Below are positions 1-11,589 of a stretch of DNA of 64,000 bases, one piece after another; positions within the stretch are counted from its first letter, which is position 1; each line of letters opens with the position of its first letter. This stretch comes from Phocoena phocoena (lineage: Eukaryota > Chordata > Mammalia > Artiodactyla > Phocoenidae). The stretch spans positions 56,048,205 through 56,112,204 of the forward strand of contig NC_089226.1 in NCBI RefSeq assembly GCF_963924675.1. Direction: 5' to 3'. The position numbers were made by a program, and so were the translations under genes. Below the pieces are notes generated by a model. It was not told the DNA's origin and did no database searches. It was given only the letters and a program-made list of their open reading frames with translations.

Positions 1-499
1 AGGTCTCCCAGGGGCTGGAGGATTGAGAGTGAGCGGCCAGGCTGCAGTTCAAGGTTGAACTTGGAAGAACCAAGAGGGGCCAGAAGAAGAGCATGCGTGG
101 TTCTTAGAAGGGGGTTGGAGGGTGAGGGTGTGGGCTGTGGACTCTGGGGGAGGGGACAAGAGCCACCTCACCTGGGGTGGGGGTGGGAGTCAGGCAACAG
201 GCTGAGACAGATTCTAGAGGGCAGGGAGTGGTCCCCCTGGTCTCCCACTTTGCAGCCCCTCGTGCTTGTCTTCATGTGGCCCCGCCTCCCGTTCTCAGCT
301 GCCTGACACCCAGACATCACCCCCTTTGCAGGTGCCAACCTTCTCTTCTCCACCTCCTCTCCCACAGGCTCCAGCTCCGCCTCCCCTATCCGCAAGCGTC
401 CTGGAGATTTCTCCAGCCCAGCTTCCTCCCTGGCTGTGACCTCTCACCTCCCAGTTGCTGCTCCCAGCTCCTACTCTCCAAAGGAAAAACTGAAATGCC
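1..499. other. Unique GC-rich DNA, no feature seen
   Basis: I see no repeat or exon that I can defend. Short open frames here use non-ATG starts or are overlapping shadows and resemble no known protein. Confidence 0.5.
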
Positions 500-572
500 T
501 ATTTCATGGATGGGGCTAGGCGGTGAGAGGGTATGTGACGCAATGCCCTGGCACACAGTAGGTGCTGCCCGA
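500..572 (+). repeat. MIR SINE fragment, 3' part
   Basis: The stretch ending in CCCTGGCACACAGTAGGTGCT matches the tail of the mammal-wide MIR element on the plus strand. Only the last third is recognisable. Confidence 0.5.
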
Positions 573-1070
573 AGGCCTGCAGGAGGGCAGTAGCATGGGC
601 TAAGCTCAACCCAGGACTCTGGGAACCTGGGAGCCCACCAGGCCCCTAACCCCTTTTCCTGGCAAACAGGGGAGTTTGCTCACCTGACCAAGACCCCCAG
701 CAAGGCAGAAATTCCTGTTTTCAGCCGAACATGGACACAGCTGCCAACTAGGTCATCGGAGCATCCAGCAAGTTCCAGGGCGAGAGGATGCCCTTGCACA
801 GCCCCTGTCACGGACAGACTGTGGTGTCAGGTCACCTGGCTCACCCAATCCACGAGGCCGGGTGGGATGAGAGGAAGCCGGCATCCCTGGCCCACCAGAT
901 GCCTCCCCTGGTCAGTTCCCTGTGCTGGCACAATCCCCCAGGATCCAGGATCCACAGTCTGCTTTCTGTGCCCCTGTTGTTTAGCAGCTCAGAGGCCCTG
1001 CAAGTCCGGGTCCCTGCGGCCCTCCATCTTCATCTCTCTCTGGCCACCTCCCACCTCCTATTTAGATCTG
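573..1070. other. Unique DNA, no feature seen
   Basis: No repeat, RNA gene or exon is recognisable. Base composition is GC-rich like the flanks. Confidence 0.45.
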
Positions 1071-1294
1071 ACAGTTATTGAGCACTTCCGGGTGGGCCCT
1101 GCGCTGAATACTTGATGTACACGGTCGTATATAATTCTAACACTCTTTGGAGAGATTTCTATTATTATCATCCTCACTTTAGAGAAACTGAGACTCAAGA
1201 TGCCACAGCTGTCAAGTGCTAGAGCTGAGACTTGAGCCCAGGTTTGCCCTGCTCCTCTCTGGAGCCAGCAATCTTAACCATTAGTCAGCACTGC
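1071..1294 (-). repeat. MIR SINE, nearly full length
   Basis: The block runs from TTATTGAGCACTTCC through a TATTATTATCATCCTCACTTT core and GAGAAACTGAGACTCA to TTAACCATTAGTC, which is the reverse complement of MIR in the expected order. MIR is an ancient tRNA-derived SINE shared by all mammals. Confidence 0.85.
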
Positions 1295-1334
1295 TTCCTG
1301 ACCCTCCCAATTCTGGCTCTCTCCCACCTCTTCT

Positions 1335-1612
1335 ACTTGAAATGTCTCACCTACCCTGACCCCCCTGCCAAACTCCTCCTTTTTCAATGCTTACCTGCAT
1401 CACCTCCTCTGGGGAGACTGCCCTGATTTCCCTCCTCCAGCTGCCATCAGCCCTGGGCTGCCCGGGGCCACAACACTGGGATGTCTGCCTGATCCACCAC
1501 CAGACCGGGAGCTCCTGGAAGGAGGTCTTACCCAGAGACCCTTCTGTGTCCCCTGGGCCCGAGGCAACACAGAGGCAAGTTCAGAAAAGGTTTCCTGAAT
1601 GGATGGCCCTGC
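1335..1612 (+). repeat. L2 LINE 3' end fragment
   Basis: The order of phrases CACCTCCTCTGGGGAGACTG, GACCGGGAGCTCCTGGAAGG and TTTCCTGAATGGATGG follows the 3' end of the L2 retrotransposon on the plus strand. It is diverged and has no coding capacity. Confidence 0.6.
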
Positions 1613-2160
1613 CCTCCAGGACCTAAACACTTGTGGGGATTAACATCAGCCCTCAGACCAAGAATGGGTCTCAGACAGACCCCAGGAACGTAGAGGACAC
1701 AGAGGGACTGCAGGGTGTGGGCTGCCCAGGGGAACAGGAATCTTCTCTCACCACTCTCAATCCCCTCAGTTCCTCTTGCCTCTAGGACCCTGGCTTCTCT
1801 TCTTCATCCTCCTCTCTCCCCCCAACCCCTCTTCTCTTCTCCTTCTCCTCCCTTGGTCATCTCTCCCCCACCCCCCTCTCACTGGGATGAGTTGGAGCTG
1901 TGGTGCTGAGAACGTGGAGGGGTGGAGGGGAGGGAGGCCCGAGCTGTTTATAGGAACTGGAGCAGCTCCATCCATCAGCTCTGTTTGGAGCTGGAAACCA
2001 AGCATAATAAATACCTTGGCTCCTCCCCAGCTGTGCTTTCCCTGAACTTGGCCATTCGAACTCCAAATTTCTCTGGCCTGCTGGTTCTCAGGACCCAGCT
2101 CCCACCCCACCCCACCCTACTCCCACCTCCCACCAAGCTGCCCTGGAAAGAGCCCTGCCT
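1613..2160. other. Unique DNA with AT-rich, E-box/MEF2-like patch
   Basis: Most of this is a CT-rich then GC-rich unique stretch. Within it, about 1940-2030 differs from its surroundings: it holds CTGTTTATAG at 1944-1953, the perfect inverted repeat GGAGCAGCTCC at 1959-1969 and ATAATAAATA at 2004-2013. These resemble MEF2-type sites, but nothing else shows function. Confidence 0.3.
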
Positions 2161-2285
2161 CTGGGACCAGAAATGCAGGGCTGAGTCTAGGCTCTGCTGC
2201 CGCTTTGCTTTGGGAGCAAGTCATGCCCCTGGTCTGTGCCTCCATTTCCCCATCTGTGAAATGGGGTCATAATCACCGCACCCCC
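2161..2285 (+). repeat. MIR SINE fragment
   Basis: CCATTTCCCCATCTGTGAAA followed by TGGGGTCATAATC is the MIR core on the plus strand. The 5' part is diverged. Confidence 0.7.
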
Positions 2286-3117
2286 GCCCCCAAACACGCA
2301 GTGCTGTTCACATGTTAGGCTTGAGCATCTGCTTGACGCTGGGCCCTGGGCCCTGCGGGATCCCTGGGAACAGGCAGGCAGAGCCTCTGCCTATTGGGCG
2401 GAGGGAGGGGCCACACTACAGCCCAAGCAGGAAGTGGTCAGCGCCACGAGGGAGGTCCAGACTTTGTGTTCTGGGAGTTTGTTTGCAGCAGGGAGCGGCC
2501 CTTCCAGCTGGAGGATTCAGAGGAGACCTCGAGGACATCTGGACTGGCCCTGCAGGGAAGGGTAGCATTTCAGCATGTGGAGGTGGGGAGAGCCTCTTCC
2601 AGACAGAGCAGACTGCCAGAGCAAAAGCTGGGCAGTGGGAAGATGTGAGGGTGGGGGCAAAGAAGAGTCTCCCTTTGTGCATCCTTCACCCTATCACTCC
2701 CAACTTTGTCCTCTCTGATCCTCCAGCACCTTCCGCTCTGACCCTCTAGCTTTTTGGAATCTTCCCTCCTTCCCTGGAGAGCTTCAGACTCACCCAGCTC
2801 TCCCAGGCTGTGGATGCATTCCCAGAATTATGCAGTCACGTTCCCACTCCCACCTCCCCCCAAAAAGCCACCCTAGAAAGTGGAAGACTCAGATCAGGGG
2901 AAAAGTTACTGGCCAAGAGCACGTTTCTGGAATGAATAAGGGAATAAATGAATAAAAGAGTGAGTCAATGAAAAAGAGGATAAGTGAGTAGGAAATTATT
3001 GAATTCAACTGACATACTGTGCTGTACATACAAGCTCCCTCCTCTGGTGGTGCTGGTGGTGCTGTTTATTTGGCGGGGAGGGGAATAGGCATTAAATACA
3101 TGATGGTGTGCGTGCGC

Positions 3118-3118
<1 letters not shown>
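2286..3118. other. Unique DNA, no gene seen
   Basis: This is mostly unique DNA. A short run of TGAATAAA/GAATGAATAAG-like words near 2930-2960 may be an old LINE tail. No exon is supported. Confidence 0.4.

Positions 3119-3120
<2 letters not shown>

Positions 3121-3151
<31 letters not shown>
3121..3151. repeat. (AC)n microsatellite
   Basis: Uninterrupted CA/AC dinucleotide repeat of about 15 units. It is preceded by a GTGTGCGTGCGCCGCG alternating stretch, so the purine-pyrimidine alternation extends to about 3108. Confidence 0.97.
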
Positions 3152-3152
<1 letters not shown>

Positions 3153-3214
3153 GAATAAAGACAAAATGGCAAACCTTGATGAGTATTATGAGAGAAAATA
3201 ATAGGCAGACAGAA

Positions 3215-3300
3215 AGAAATGGGCAGACTCAGAGAAGTCCTCTCTGAGGATGGAGTCTGTATGCTGAGACTGAAGGAGGACTTAAGATGAGTGAGTGAAT
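3215..3300 (-). repeat. L2 LINE fragment
   Basis: AAGTCCTCTCTGAGGATGGA followed by GCTGAGACTGAAGGAGGAC matches the reverse complement of the L2 3' region, which reads roughly gcctctctgaggaggtgaca. Confidence 0.55.
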
Positions 3301-3680
3301 TAATATTCCTTCTAGCCTCTTCCCCTCACTCCCAAGAATTTGCAAGAGCTGCACTCTAGACCCTGAGGTCCATTCTCATGCATTGAAAGGTCCCCCTACC
3401 CTGGGACCCTCCTGGCCTTCCCCTACCCTCAGTGCCTTGGCTGTCCCATTCTAGAATCATGGAGAAAAATATGGAAGGCCACCCATAAGGGGTGGTGGGA
3501 GGGATGGCCAAGGGATGGGTGCCAGGAGTCAAGCATTGTAGGGGTGAGGGACTGGCTAGGCTACAGGGTAAGAAAGTCAAGTTCCAAAGGCCCCTGCTTT
3601 ATTTGGGGTGGGGCGGTGGGGTGGGCTTGTTCCCTCTGCCATTCCTGAGCCACCATGTCAGCTTGCACCAACCATATTCT
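3301..3680. other. Unique DNA, no feature seen
   Basis: GC-rich unique sequence with no repeat or exon recognised. Confidence 0.4.
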
Positions 3681-5605
3681 TTCACCCTAGGTAGCTTACT
3701 AACGTTCTCCTGTCTAACCTTCTGTATGTTTTCTCCATAATCAAGTCACCATTGACAGATACATTTAAATTATATGCAAATAAACGTATGCATGTATCAC
3801 TGTTTTATAAAAATGGGATCATATCATATATGGTTTCCTGCATCTTGCTCTTTTTATTCAGCAATACTTTAAGGAAATCCTACCAAACAAACAAATAGCT
3901 CTGATTCATTTTTGACAGTATGCAATATTCCATTACGTGAATATTCCATAATTTATTCAACCATTCCCAATTGATGGATACTCACTTTGTTGTCCTGCAA
4001 ATGTAAACATGCTGCAAAATCATCCTTGTTCTTAGGCCCATAGTCCCTGGGAGTTGTAATTCTGTCAGGTCACTTATAAGTGAGATTCTACAGCAGTGGA
4101 TAGGTCGATAGATACAGATATATACGATACGTAATTTTATTAAAGCTGCTTTTCAAAAAGACAATAATGTTTCATATTTCCACAAACAACTTGTGAGATG
4201 ACCTTTTCCTATACTTCCTGCCAGAAATGCATGTAGTAGCTACAGATGTAAAGTGGTCACTTATGGTTACTTTAAATTCCATTTCCCTACTTCAGAGCCT
4301 GAGCAGCTTTTCATTTGCTCGTTGGCTGTTTGGCTTGACTCTTCCATGAATTGCCATTTTTGTCCTATGCCCATTTTTCTGTTGAGTTATCATTTCCTTG
4401 TCAGTTTGTTAAGCCTCATTGTACATTGCAGGTGTTAACTTTATCTAGCATTTTCATGACAAATATTTTCCAAGTCTCTCATCTGTCTATTGACTCATGT
4501 ATCTTGGTTCTAAAATGCTTTTCAGGGCCTCACTTTTCCTTCATAGCTTCTCAATTTGTTTCACTCAGGCTGCTCATATAGTCTCCTAGATTTTCTTCTT
4601 CTTTTTTTCTTCTTTTCTTTTTTACATTTAAATCTTTAAATAATCTGAAATTATTATGAAGATGGAAAAATTTACTTGCTTCTGGGTGCACTGAAATTGT
4701 GCCGGCATCATTTATTAAATAATCAAAGGTTCACTCTGTTAAAAACTAAATTCTGATATATATTTGGTATCTATTTCTGGATTTCCTGTTCTGTATATTT
4801 CATTCATCTATTTCCCTGTTCCTATACTAATACTCCATTGATTGCTTTTGAAGTTTGTTCTGATACAAATAAATTCTTTGCACTGTTTTTACTTTCCATA
4901 ACTTTTTGGCTATTTTCGGGCATTTACTCTTCCATATAAATATTTCACTCTGTTTGGAACTGATCAGGGGAATTTTGATATTTCTATGATATTAAGTCTT
5001 CCCGTCCAGGAGCATGGTATGTCTTCCCATATGTTCAGATCCCATGTTCAATCCTTCCACGAGATTGTATAGCTTTCTTCATATGGGCCCTAAGTGTTTC
5101 TTCTTAAATCTATTCCTAACTATTTTGGACTTTTTGTCAAGATTATAAATGGAATATTTTTCTATTTTCATTTTTGTGTGTTTATTGTCAAAATAGAGAA
5201 AAATACACAATTGGTTTTTGTATATTTATCTTTTTTTTTTTTTTTTTTGCGGTACGTGGGCCTCTTACTCTTGTGGCCTCTCCCGTTGCGGAGCACAGGC
5301 TCCGGACGCACAGGCTCAGCGGCCATGTCCCACGGGCCCAGCCGCTCCGCGGCATGTGGGATGTTCCCGGACCAGGGCACAAACCCGCGTCCCCTGCATC
5401 GGCAGACGGACTCTCAACCACTGCACCACCAGGGAAGCCCCTGTATATTTATCTTATGGCCAATAACCTTATCAATTGTCTTAATTCAAATAGGGTTTTT
5501 TTTTTAATTGTTGTTTGTTTTGTTTTTACATTTGTTTTTGGGTTTTGTTTCCCTGCTAGAGGTTCTTGCGTTTTCTGGGTATACAATCACTTAATTGACC
5601 GCATT
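3681..5605 (-). mobile_element. L1 LINE fragment, interrupted by a SINE
   Basis: The sequence reads as the antisense of old L1. It includes AAATGGGATCATATCATAT, a CAACCATTCCCAATTGATGG region, CCCATTTTTCTGTTGAGTTA and TATTAAGTCTTCCCGTCCAG, in the order expected for minus-strand L1 ORF2. Many stops and indels make it a fossil. A CHR SINE at 5231-5441 lies inside it. Confidence 0.85.
5231..5441 (-). mobile_element. CHR-type SINE, short form
   Basis: Read on the minus strand it starts GGGGCTTCCCTGGTGGTGCA, has a tRNA-like B box region, a GCCGCTGAGCCTG core and a poly-A tail (poly-T at 5231-5248 on plus). A target-site duplication TGTATATTTATCTT lies at 5219-5232 and again at 5442-5455. The exact duplication suggests a fairly recent insertion into the older L1. 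The family is tRNA-Glu-derived and known from cetaceans and hippos. Confidence 0.96.
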
Positions 5606-5892
5606 GTTCCCATAGCTCCCTTGATGCCCTCACCACAGTAGCATCTGCCTCCAGCCAGGCCTCTCCTCACCTGGACTGCAGCCAGGTTGCAGGGATCCCG
5701 CCCCACCTACATTGCCCACCACAGAGCTCCTTCTCACATGTTTTCTCTTCCCAAGACCAGGGCTCCAATTCCTTTTCTCTCTGGTTTGCAGGAGCAGAGT
5801 GGAGGTGTGTATGGGGGCTCAGAATCCTTGCTGCTTTGTTCCACAGAATGAATTTTTTCCACCCTAACTGGAATTCTGTTCTCCTCCTAGAG
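5606..5892. other. Unique DNA between repeats
   Basis: Moderately GC-rich, with no repeat or exon recognised. Confidence 0.4.
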
Positions 5893-6010
5893 CAAAGGTT
5901 GAAAACTGGTGGCCTGTGGGCCAGATTTAGCCCTCAGTCATGCTTTATTTGGCCCACACAGTGGTTTATAAAAATCTGGATTGGTTGCCAACATTTAAAA
6001 AATTGAAAGA
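5893..6010. repeat. Possible hAT-type DNA transposon fragment
   Basis: The words GGTGGCCTGTGGGCCAGATT and TTTATTTGGCCCACACAGTG, with an AAAATCTGGATTGG stretch, resemble old non-autonomous hAT elements of mammals. The family is uncertain and no intact inverted ends are visible. Confidence 0.4.
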
Positions 6011-6129
6011 GTTGTTTTATATGGGACCATATATAAATATGGACATATGATTTTCTTAAAATCCTGGAAAACCTGAGAACCTGAATCCCCAGCCCACAGG
6101 ACAGTGAGTGGCAGGAGCTGTGAAATTGC

Positions 6130-6225
6130 ATCTCCCACCTAGACTGTGAGCTCCTCAAGGGCAGGGGGCCATCCTGCCCCCTCTGTACCCTAGCACCTGA
6201 CACAGAGCCTGGCTCCAGGCAGCAG
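6130..6225 (+). repeat. L2 LINE 3' end fragment
   Basis: CTAGACTGTGAGCTCCTCAA followed by GGGCAGGGGGCCATCCTG and ACACAGAGCCTGG is a clear match to the L2 tail region on the plus strand. Confidence 0.75.
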
Positions 6226-6295
6226 TCCTTTTGTATCATGCATAAGTTTCAAGAACATGTGAGTCAAGAGTCCCACACAGCAAGTGTTCTGACCT

Positions 6296-6795
6296 TGATT
6301 GTGCGTGAACCCTTTGGCAGTCTGATGAGCCTGTGGACCCCTTTCCAGAATAACGTTTTTAAATTCATAAAACAAAACAAAAATGCATGATTACAAAGGA
6401 AATCAATCCTACTGATGCAGTTTTCAAAATATTAAAAAATAATTGTAATTGGGTAATACATGTTTTTTAATTAACACGTTAAATACCAAAACCTAGTTGC
6501 AGATCTAATAATTACTGTAATTTTGAAGCACTGTTGAGCATGAACGATATTTGAGAGACCTTCAACAGCTGTAACAAGACGTGAAAACATCTCTGATTTC
6601 TGTTGGTAGTGGAACTGCTAACGTCACAGGTCCTAGTAATGCTTCAGGGATTTGTGGCCCACATTCATGATGGAAAGAGCTATTACATTTCAACTAGATG
6701 CTAATGATGAAAAGGAAGATGTAAATTTTTCTCATCCAGGTTCACAGCCCCAGGAATTCTACCCTTGTGTCTCATAGATCTCAGGTCAAGACCCC
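6296..6795 (-). repeat. Old DNA transposon-like repeat
   Basis: This AT-rich unit starts near a TGTGGACCCCTTTCCAGAAT block and ends near CATAGATCTCAGGTCAAGAC. It resembles a widespread mammalian element whose ends read CAGGGGTTCTTAACCTGG. I judge it a non-autonomous hAT-like fossil but cannot name the family. Confidence 0.5.
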
Positions 6796-6884
6796 TGCTT
6801 TGGGGAGAAAATGCTAATGGCAGCTACAACCAAGCCACAGTAACAGGGAACTACAATCCCATAGAAATCAACACATTCTTGGGT

Positions 6885-7490
6885 ATCTTGTCCAGGGCAG
6901 GGATGGGGTGTAAATTAGATCAGTGTTTCTGGAGGGCTACTTGGCAGTATGTTCCAGGAATCTTAAAAATGCGCATTTGCTTCAACCCAGCAATTCTGGC
7001 TACATTTCTAGATGTAGCCAAAGAAAAACGACTGTGAGGTTGTTTATCACAGCCAAGGGCACATCCAGCTTTTGTGGAGCCTGAAGCTCATACAATTTAG
7101 AGGTCCCTTCTTACAAAAAGAAGACAAAATCATGAATATAATATTGCCAGACTCCTCTCCTGGGCATGTGGAAAGGTTCTGAGCAAGTGAGGACCCTACA
7201 GCTACATGTAAATAGACAATCATAGCATTGTTAATAATAACCTAAAATTAGAAACAACCTGAAACAGCCAACAATCAGGGTTCAGTATAGTAAATTACAA
7301 TACATCCATACAAGGGAATACTGATCAGTCATTTAAAAGTGTGTGAATGTAGAGGTGTGTTTACTGATATGAAAAGATGCTCAAAACATAGTGTGAAGTG
7401 GAAAAGCAGATTATAAAACATGTGTAAGAAAGATCCCAGTTTTGTTAAAATAACATCACTAGTTATGTGTAATTGTATGCTAAATGGGAC
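6885..7490 (+). mobile_element. L1 LINE fragment with internal foreign piece
   Basis: CAGTGTTTCTGGAGGGCTAC, CTTCAACCCAGCAATTCTGG and later AATAACCTAAAATTAGAAAC and CAAGGGAATACTGATCAGTC follow the end of L1 ORF2 on the plus strand. Between about 7055 and 7200 lies a stretch that does not fit L1 and may be another inserted repeat. Confidence 0.75.
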
Positions 7491-7541
7491 TTTCCTGTCT
7501 CAGAATTGCTGCTGTCCCCCAGAACCTCAAAAGCAGCACCA

Positions 7542-7752
7542 GGGCTTCCCTGGTGGCGCAGTGGTTGAGAGTCCGCCTGCTGATGCAGGGGACACAGGTT
7601 CGCGACCCGGTCCAAGAAGATCCCACGTGCCGCGGAGCGGCTGGGCCCATGAGCCATGGCCGCTGAGCCTGCGCGTCTGGAGCCTGTGCTCCGCAACGGG
7701 AGAGGCCACAGCAGTGAGAGGCCCGCGTACAGCAAAAAACAACAAAAAAAAA
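7542..7752 (+). mobile_element. CHR-type SINE, short form
   Basis: It starts GGGCTTCCCTGGTGGCGCAG, continues GGTTCGCGACCCGGTCC (a decayed pol III B box) and ends in an A-rich tail. Imperfect target duplications AGCAGCACCAG (before) and AGAAGCACCAG (7755-7765) flank it. Confidence 0.96.
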
Positions 7753-7765
7753 GAAGAAGCACCAG

Positions 7766-8414
7766 ACACAACCCGAGCAGGACTCGGGCAGAAATTAAGA
7801 TGTCCTCACCCCATCACCTGCCTCCAGACTCACTCCAACCTGGGAGAGGAGGAAAGGGACTGAGACTTTCCATTAAGGGAGTTGTCCAAGTGCTGTGCTT
7901 TATCGCACAAGGCTCAAGCCTGGCCACCGGGGCTTCCCTGGAGCTGAGAGGACACGGAGTCTGAGCCCACCTCTCAGATGGAAAAGTCTGAAGATGAGAG
8001 GACGGTGGGAGCTGCCCCTGGGGGTAGCCCAAACTGGGGGTGGAGACTGCTGTGGGAGCAGCCTGTGCTTCCAGAGTTTGGCAACAAAAGACAGGAATGT
8101 TTCTTAGGGGACCAACTGGACACAGTGCACGGTAGCTGGGCCTGAGTCATCCCAAAATATCCCTGCCCAAGAAGTCTGCCCTCCAGGACGAGGGGACGCT
8201 ATAGAAGAACCCCTCAGCAGGACTGGAGAGGGCAGGGACAGGTGGTCAGCCAGGGGTATGTGCCCCGAGCCCAGGGACCAGCTGGCAGAGACCACAAAGG
8301 GGGGTCCACACAATCCCAAAATTGTCTGCCTCAAACCTTCCTTTTCCCATCACGTGTTTCTGAAATGTATCTGTCTGGGAGCTGTAGGGGACCAGAGAAG
8401 TTTTGAGAAATTCT
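7766..8414. other. Unique DNA, no gene seen
   Basis: GC-rich unique sequence. No exon or repeat I can defend. Confidence 0.4.
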
Positions 8415-9140
8415 GTTCGTTTGTCTTTTTGTGTAATTGAGATATAATTTACATACGGTAAAATTCACCCTTAATCTTCGGTTCTATGAGTTTTGACAAA
8501 CTCATAACAGTTATGTAACCACCAGCACAGTCACGATGTAAAGGATTCCCATCAGCCCAGAAAGTTCCCTTGCACCCCAATGTCATCAACTCTTTCCTCC
8601 ATCCCCAGTCCCTAGCGATCACTGACCTGTTTTCTGCCATAGTTTTGCTTCTTCCATATAAATGAAACCACACAGTATGTAGCCTTTTGAGTCTCGGCTC
8701 TTTCACTTAGTACAACCCATTTGAGAGTCATCCATGTTGCTGAAAGTATCGAGGTTCCTTGCCATTCCTGAGTAGTATTCTGCTGAGTGGATGTATGACA
8801 CTTTGTCCAACCATTCACCTACGGAAGAACATTTGAGTTGTTTCCAGTTTGGGGCTGGAATTATAAATAAAGCTGGTATAAACATTCACCTATAGGTTTT
8901 TGGGTGAGCATAAGTTTTCCTTTCTCTTGGGTAAATACCCAGGAGTGGGAGTGTTGGGTCCCATGGCAAGCGTGTGTTTAACTTCCAGAGATGCTGACAA
9001 ACTGTTTTCCAAAGTGACTGTTCGGTTTTCACTTCCCGCCGGCCATGAACAAGAGTTCCAGTTGCTGTTCATCTTCACTAACAACTTGGTATTGTTGTTG
9101 TCCTTTTTAATCCATTTAATAGGAGTGTAGTAGGAGACTA
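8415..9140 (-). mobile_element. L1 LINE fragment
   Basis: AATTGAGATATAATTTACAT, TGCTTCTTCCATATAAATGA, GAACATTTGAGTTGTTTCCA and AATACCCAGGAGTGGGAGTG follow antisense L1 in order. It is heavily diverged. Confidence 0.85.
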
Positions 9141-10257
9141 AAATTTTGTTCTGTTTTCACAGACTTTTTAACGAGCAGTTTTAGGTTCACAGCAAAATTG
9201 AGCAGAGAGTTCTCACATATTCCCTGTCCCCCAAAAGGCACAACCTCTCCCCACTGACATCGCCACCACAACGGTACATTGGTTATAACTGATGAACCTA
9301 TACTGACATATCATTATCACCCAGAGTCCATAGTTTACATTAGGGTTCACTCTTGGTGTTGGGCATTCTATGGGTTTGGACAAATGTATGATGACATGTA
9401 TCCACCATCATAACATCATACAGAACAGTGTCACTTCCCCAAAACTCCTCCATGCTCTGCCTGTTCATCCCCTTCTTCCCGCAGCCTCTGGCAACCACTG
9501 ATCTTTTTACTGTCTCCATGGTTTTGCCTTTTCCAGAATGTCGTATAATTGGAATCATACAGTATGTAGCCATTTCAGATTGGCTTCTTTCACTCACTGA
9601 TATGCATTTAAACTTCCTCCCTGTCTTCATGGTTTGATAGCTCATTTCCCTTTAGCTCTGAATAATATTCTATTGTCTGGATGTACCATAGTTTATTTGT
9701 TTATTCACCTACTGAAGGACATCTTGGTTGCTTCCAAGTTTTAGCAATTACGAATAAAGCTGCTATAAACATCTGTGTGCAGGTTTTTGTGTGGACATAA
9801 ATTTTCAGCTCATTTGGGTAAATACCAAGGAGTGCAATTGATGGATCATATAGTAAAAGTATGTTTAGTTTTGTAAGAAACTGTCAAACTCTCTTCCACA
9901 GTGGCTGTACCATTTTGCATTCCCACCAGCAATGAATGAGAGTTCCTGTTGCTCCACATCCTCACCAGCATTTGGTGTTGTCAGCGTTTTGGATTTTGCA
10001 TATTCAAATAGGTCTGTAGTATTATCTCGTTGTTTTAACTTGTAATTCCTTGATAACATATGATTTTCATGCAGTTGGTATATCTTCTTTGGTGAGTTGT
10101 CTGTTCAGGTATTTTGCACATTTAATAGATTGTGCAGTTTGTTTTCTTATTATTGAGTTTTAAGTGTTCTTTGTATATTTTGGATAATAGTCTTTTATCG
10201 GATATGTCTTTTCAAATATTTTTTCCCAGAGATTGAAGTTTTAATTTTAATTGGACT
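9141..10257 (-). mobile_element. Second L1 LINE fragment covering overlapping consensus
   Basis: This segment again holds the words CCACTGATCTTTTTACTGTC, CATTTGGGTAAATACCAAGG and GTATTTTGCACATTTAATAG of antisense L1. It therefore repeats the L1 region already present at 8415-9140. The two are separate insertions or a duplication, not one element. Confidence 0.85.
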
Positions 10258-10885
10258 GGACTTTTTTTTTTACCTTTTAGTTTTGAAACAAATTCAAACT
10301 TGCAGAAGAATTGAACTTCCAAATATCCTTCACTCAGTTTCACCAGCTGTTAGCGATTGTTAACATTTTGCTTTGTCATTTTCTATCTCTCTACATACAC
10401 ATTTTCCCCAAACTATTTGAGAATAAGTTGTATACATCATTACCCCAACTATTTCAACATTTTTTTCCTAGGAAAAAAGACATTCTTTTACATAACTACA
10501 GTACAGTTATCAAATTCAGGAAATTTAATATTGCTATAACACCGCTATCTAACCCTCAGGCCAGATTCAAATTTCACTAAATGCCCCAGTAATGTCCTTT
10601 ATAGCAATTTCCCCTCTGATCTAGGATGAAATCCAGGATCATGCCTATTTGGTTGCCATGTCTCTTTCATCTCCATTAGTCTGAAACAATTAGTCTTTCA
10701 CTGGGTTTCATGACATTGACATGTTGATGAGTCTGGGCCAATAATCTTATAGACTGGTTTTCAGTTTGGGTTTGTCTGATGTTTCCTCTGTCAGGTTCTG
10801 CCTTTTTGGCAGGAATACCACAGAGGTGATGTGTCTTTCTCAGGTCACCACATCAAGAGGCACTTCATACTCTACTGAGTATAGC
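10258..10885 (-). mobile_element. L1/HAL1-type LINE fragment
   Basis: AAACTTGCAGAAGAATTGAA, TAACTACAGTACAGTTATCA, AATGTCCTTTATAGCAATTT and TGGGTTTGTCTGATGTTTCC follow a well-known old L1-related repeat on the minus strand. Confidence 0.8.
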
Positions 10886-10904
10886 TTTTAATGTGCATTG
10901 GGGG

Positions 10905-11005
10905 GCGGGGGGAAAAAGACTGGAAAGAGAATATTCACCACAAACTAAGAGTAAGAGGAGGATTTCAGATGATTTTTATTTTCTTCTTTTATTTATCCAT
11001 ATAAT
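10905..11005 (+). repeat. L1 3' region fragment
   Basis: AAAAAGACTGGAAAGAGAAT followed by ATGATTTTTATTTTCTTC resembles old L1 3' UTR sequence on the plus strand, opposite to its left neighbour. Confidence 0.5.
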
Positions 11006-11589
11006 GGGCTCATACCCAGCAAGCATTTAATCTACCTACCCACCACCTCCAAACTCTGCCCTTTCACCCATTTCAAACTAGACCTTGGTCTTTGATGCTC
11101 CAGAGAAACAGAGGTCACAGTAAAAAGTCATTATATAAAGTAATCTTTGTCTTCTGAATTTCTAATATCCCAGGTCCTTCCACTTAAGGCATTATCCAGG
11201 GTTATTTTTATTGAATGCAATTTTCACCTTATAAGATCTAATGCCACTGTACGTTCAGATTTTCTTTATACAGTTAACTTACCATTAGTCATGAGTGATA
11301 AGAAAAAATTGATATTAAAAAGAAGGTGAAAAATTACTCGTTTCCACCACATTTTGAATTGTGGACCAGAAAGTTCAGCAGCCTGAGGTGGGGATTGTTC
11401 ATTCCTTTGCTCCCTCCCCAAGACTGACAGCTGTCACAGAGGGCACCGGGGGTGGGGTGATTTATATGTCACTGCCGACATCATGGAAATTCTCAGTGTG
11501 GCATCTTCAGAAGGAGGAGGATCTTGGACGTAGGCACCTCAAAGGGGAAAATATCTCTAAATCAGTCATCAGGCCCACATTTCTTCCTC
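11006..11589. other. AT-rich to GC-rich unique stretch
   Basis: No repeat or exon is recognised. A short A/T-rich part lies at 11270-11330. Confidence 0.4.

Noticed and set aside
5094..5641. Overlapping open frames on plus giving arginine- and proline-rich peptides
   Set aside because: They translate across an antisense CHR SINE. The same peptide words recur at 33.4, 39.6, 50.9 and 57.9 kb wherever the SINE occurs.
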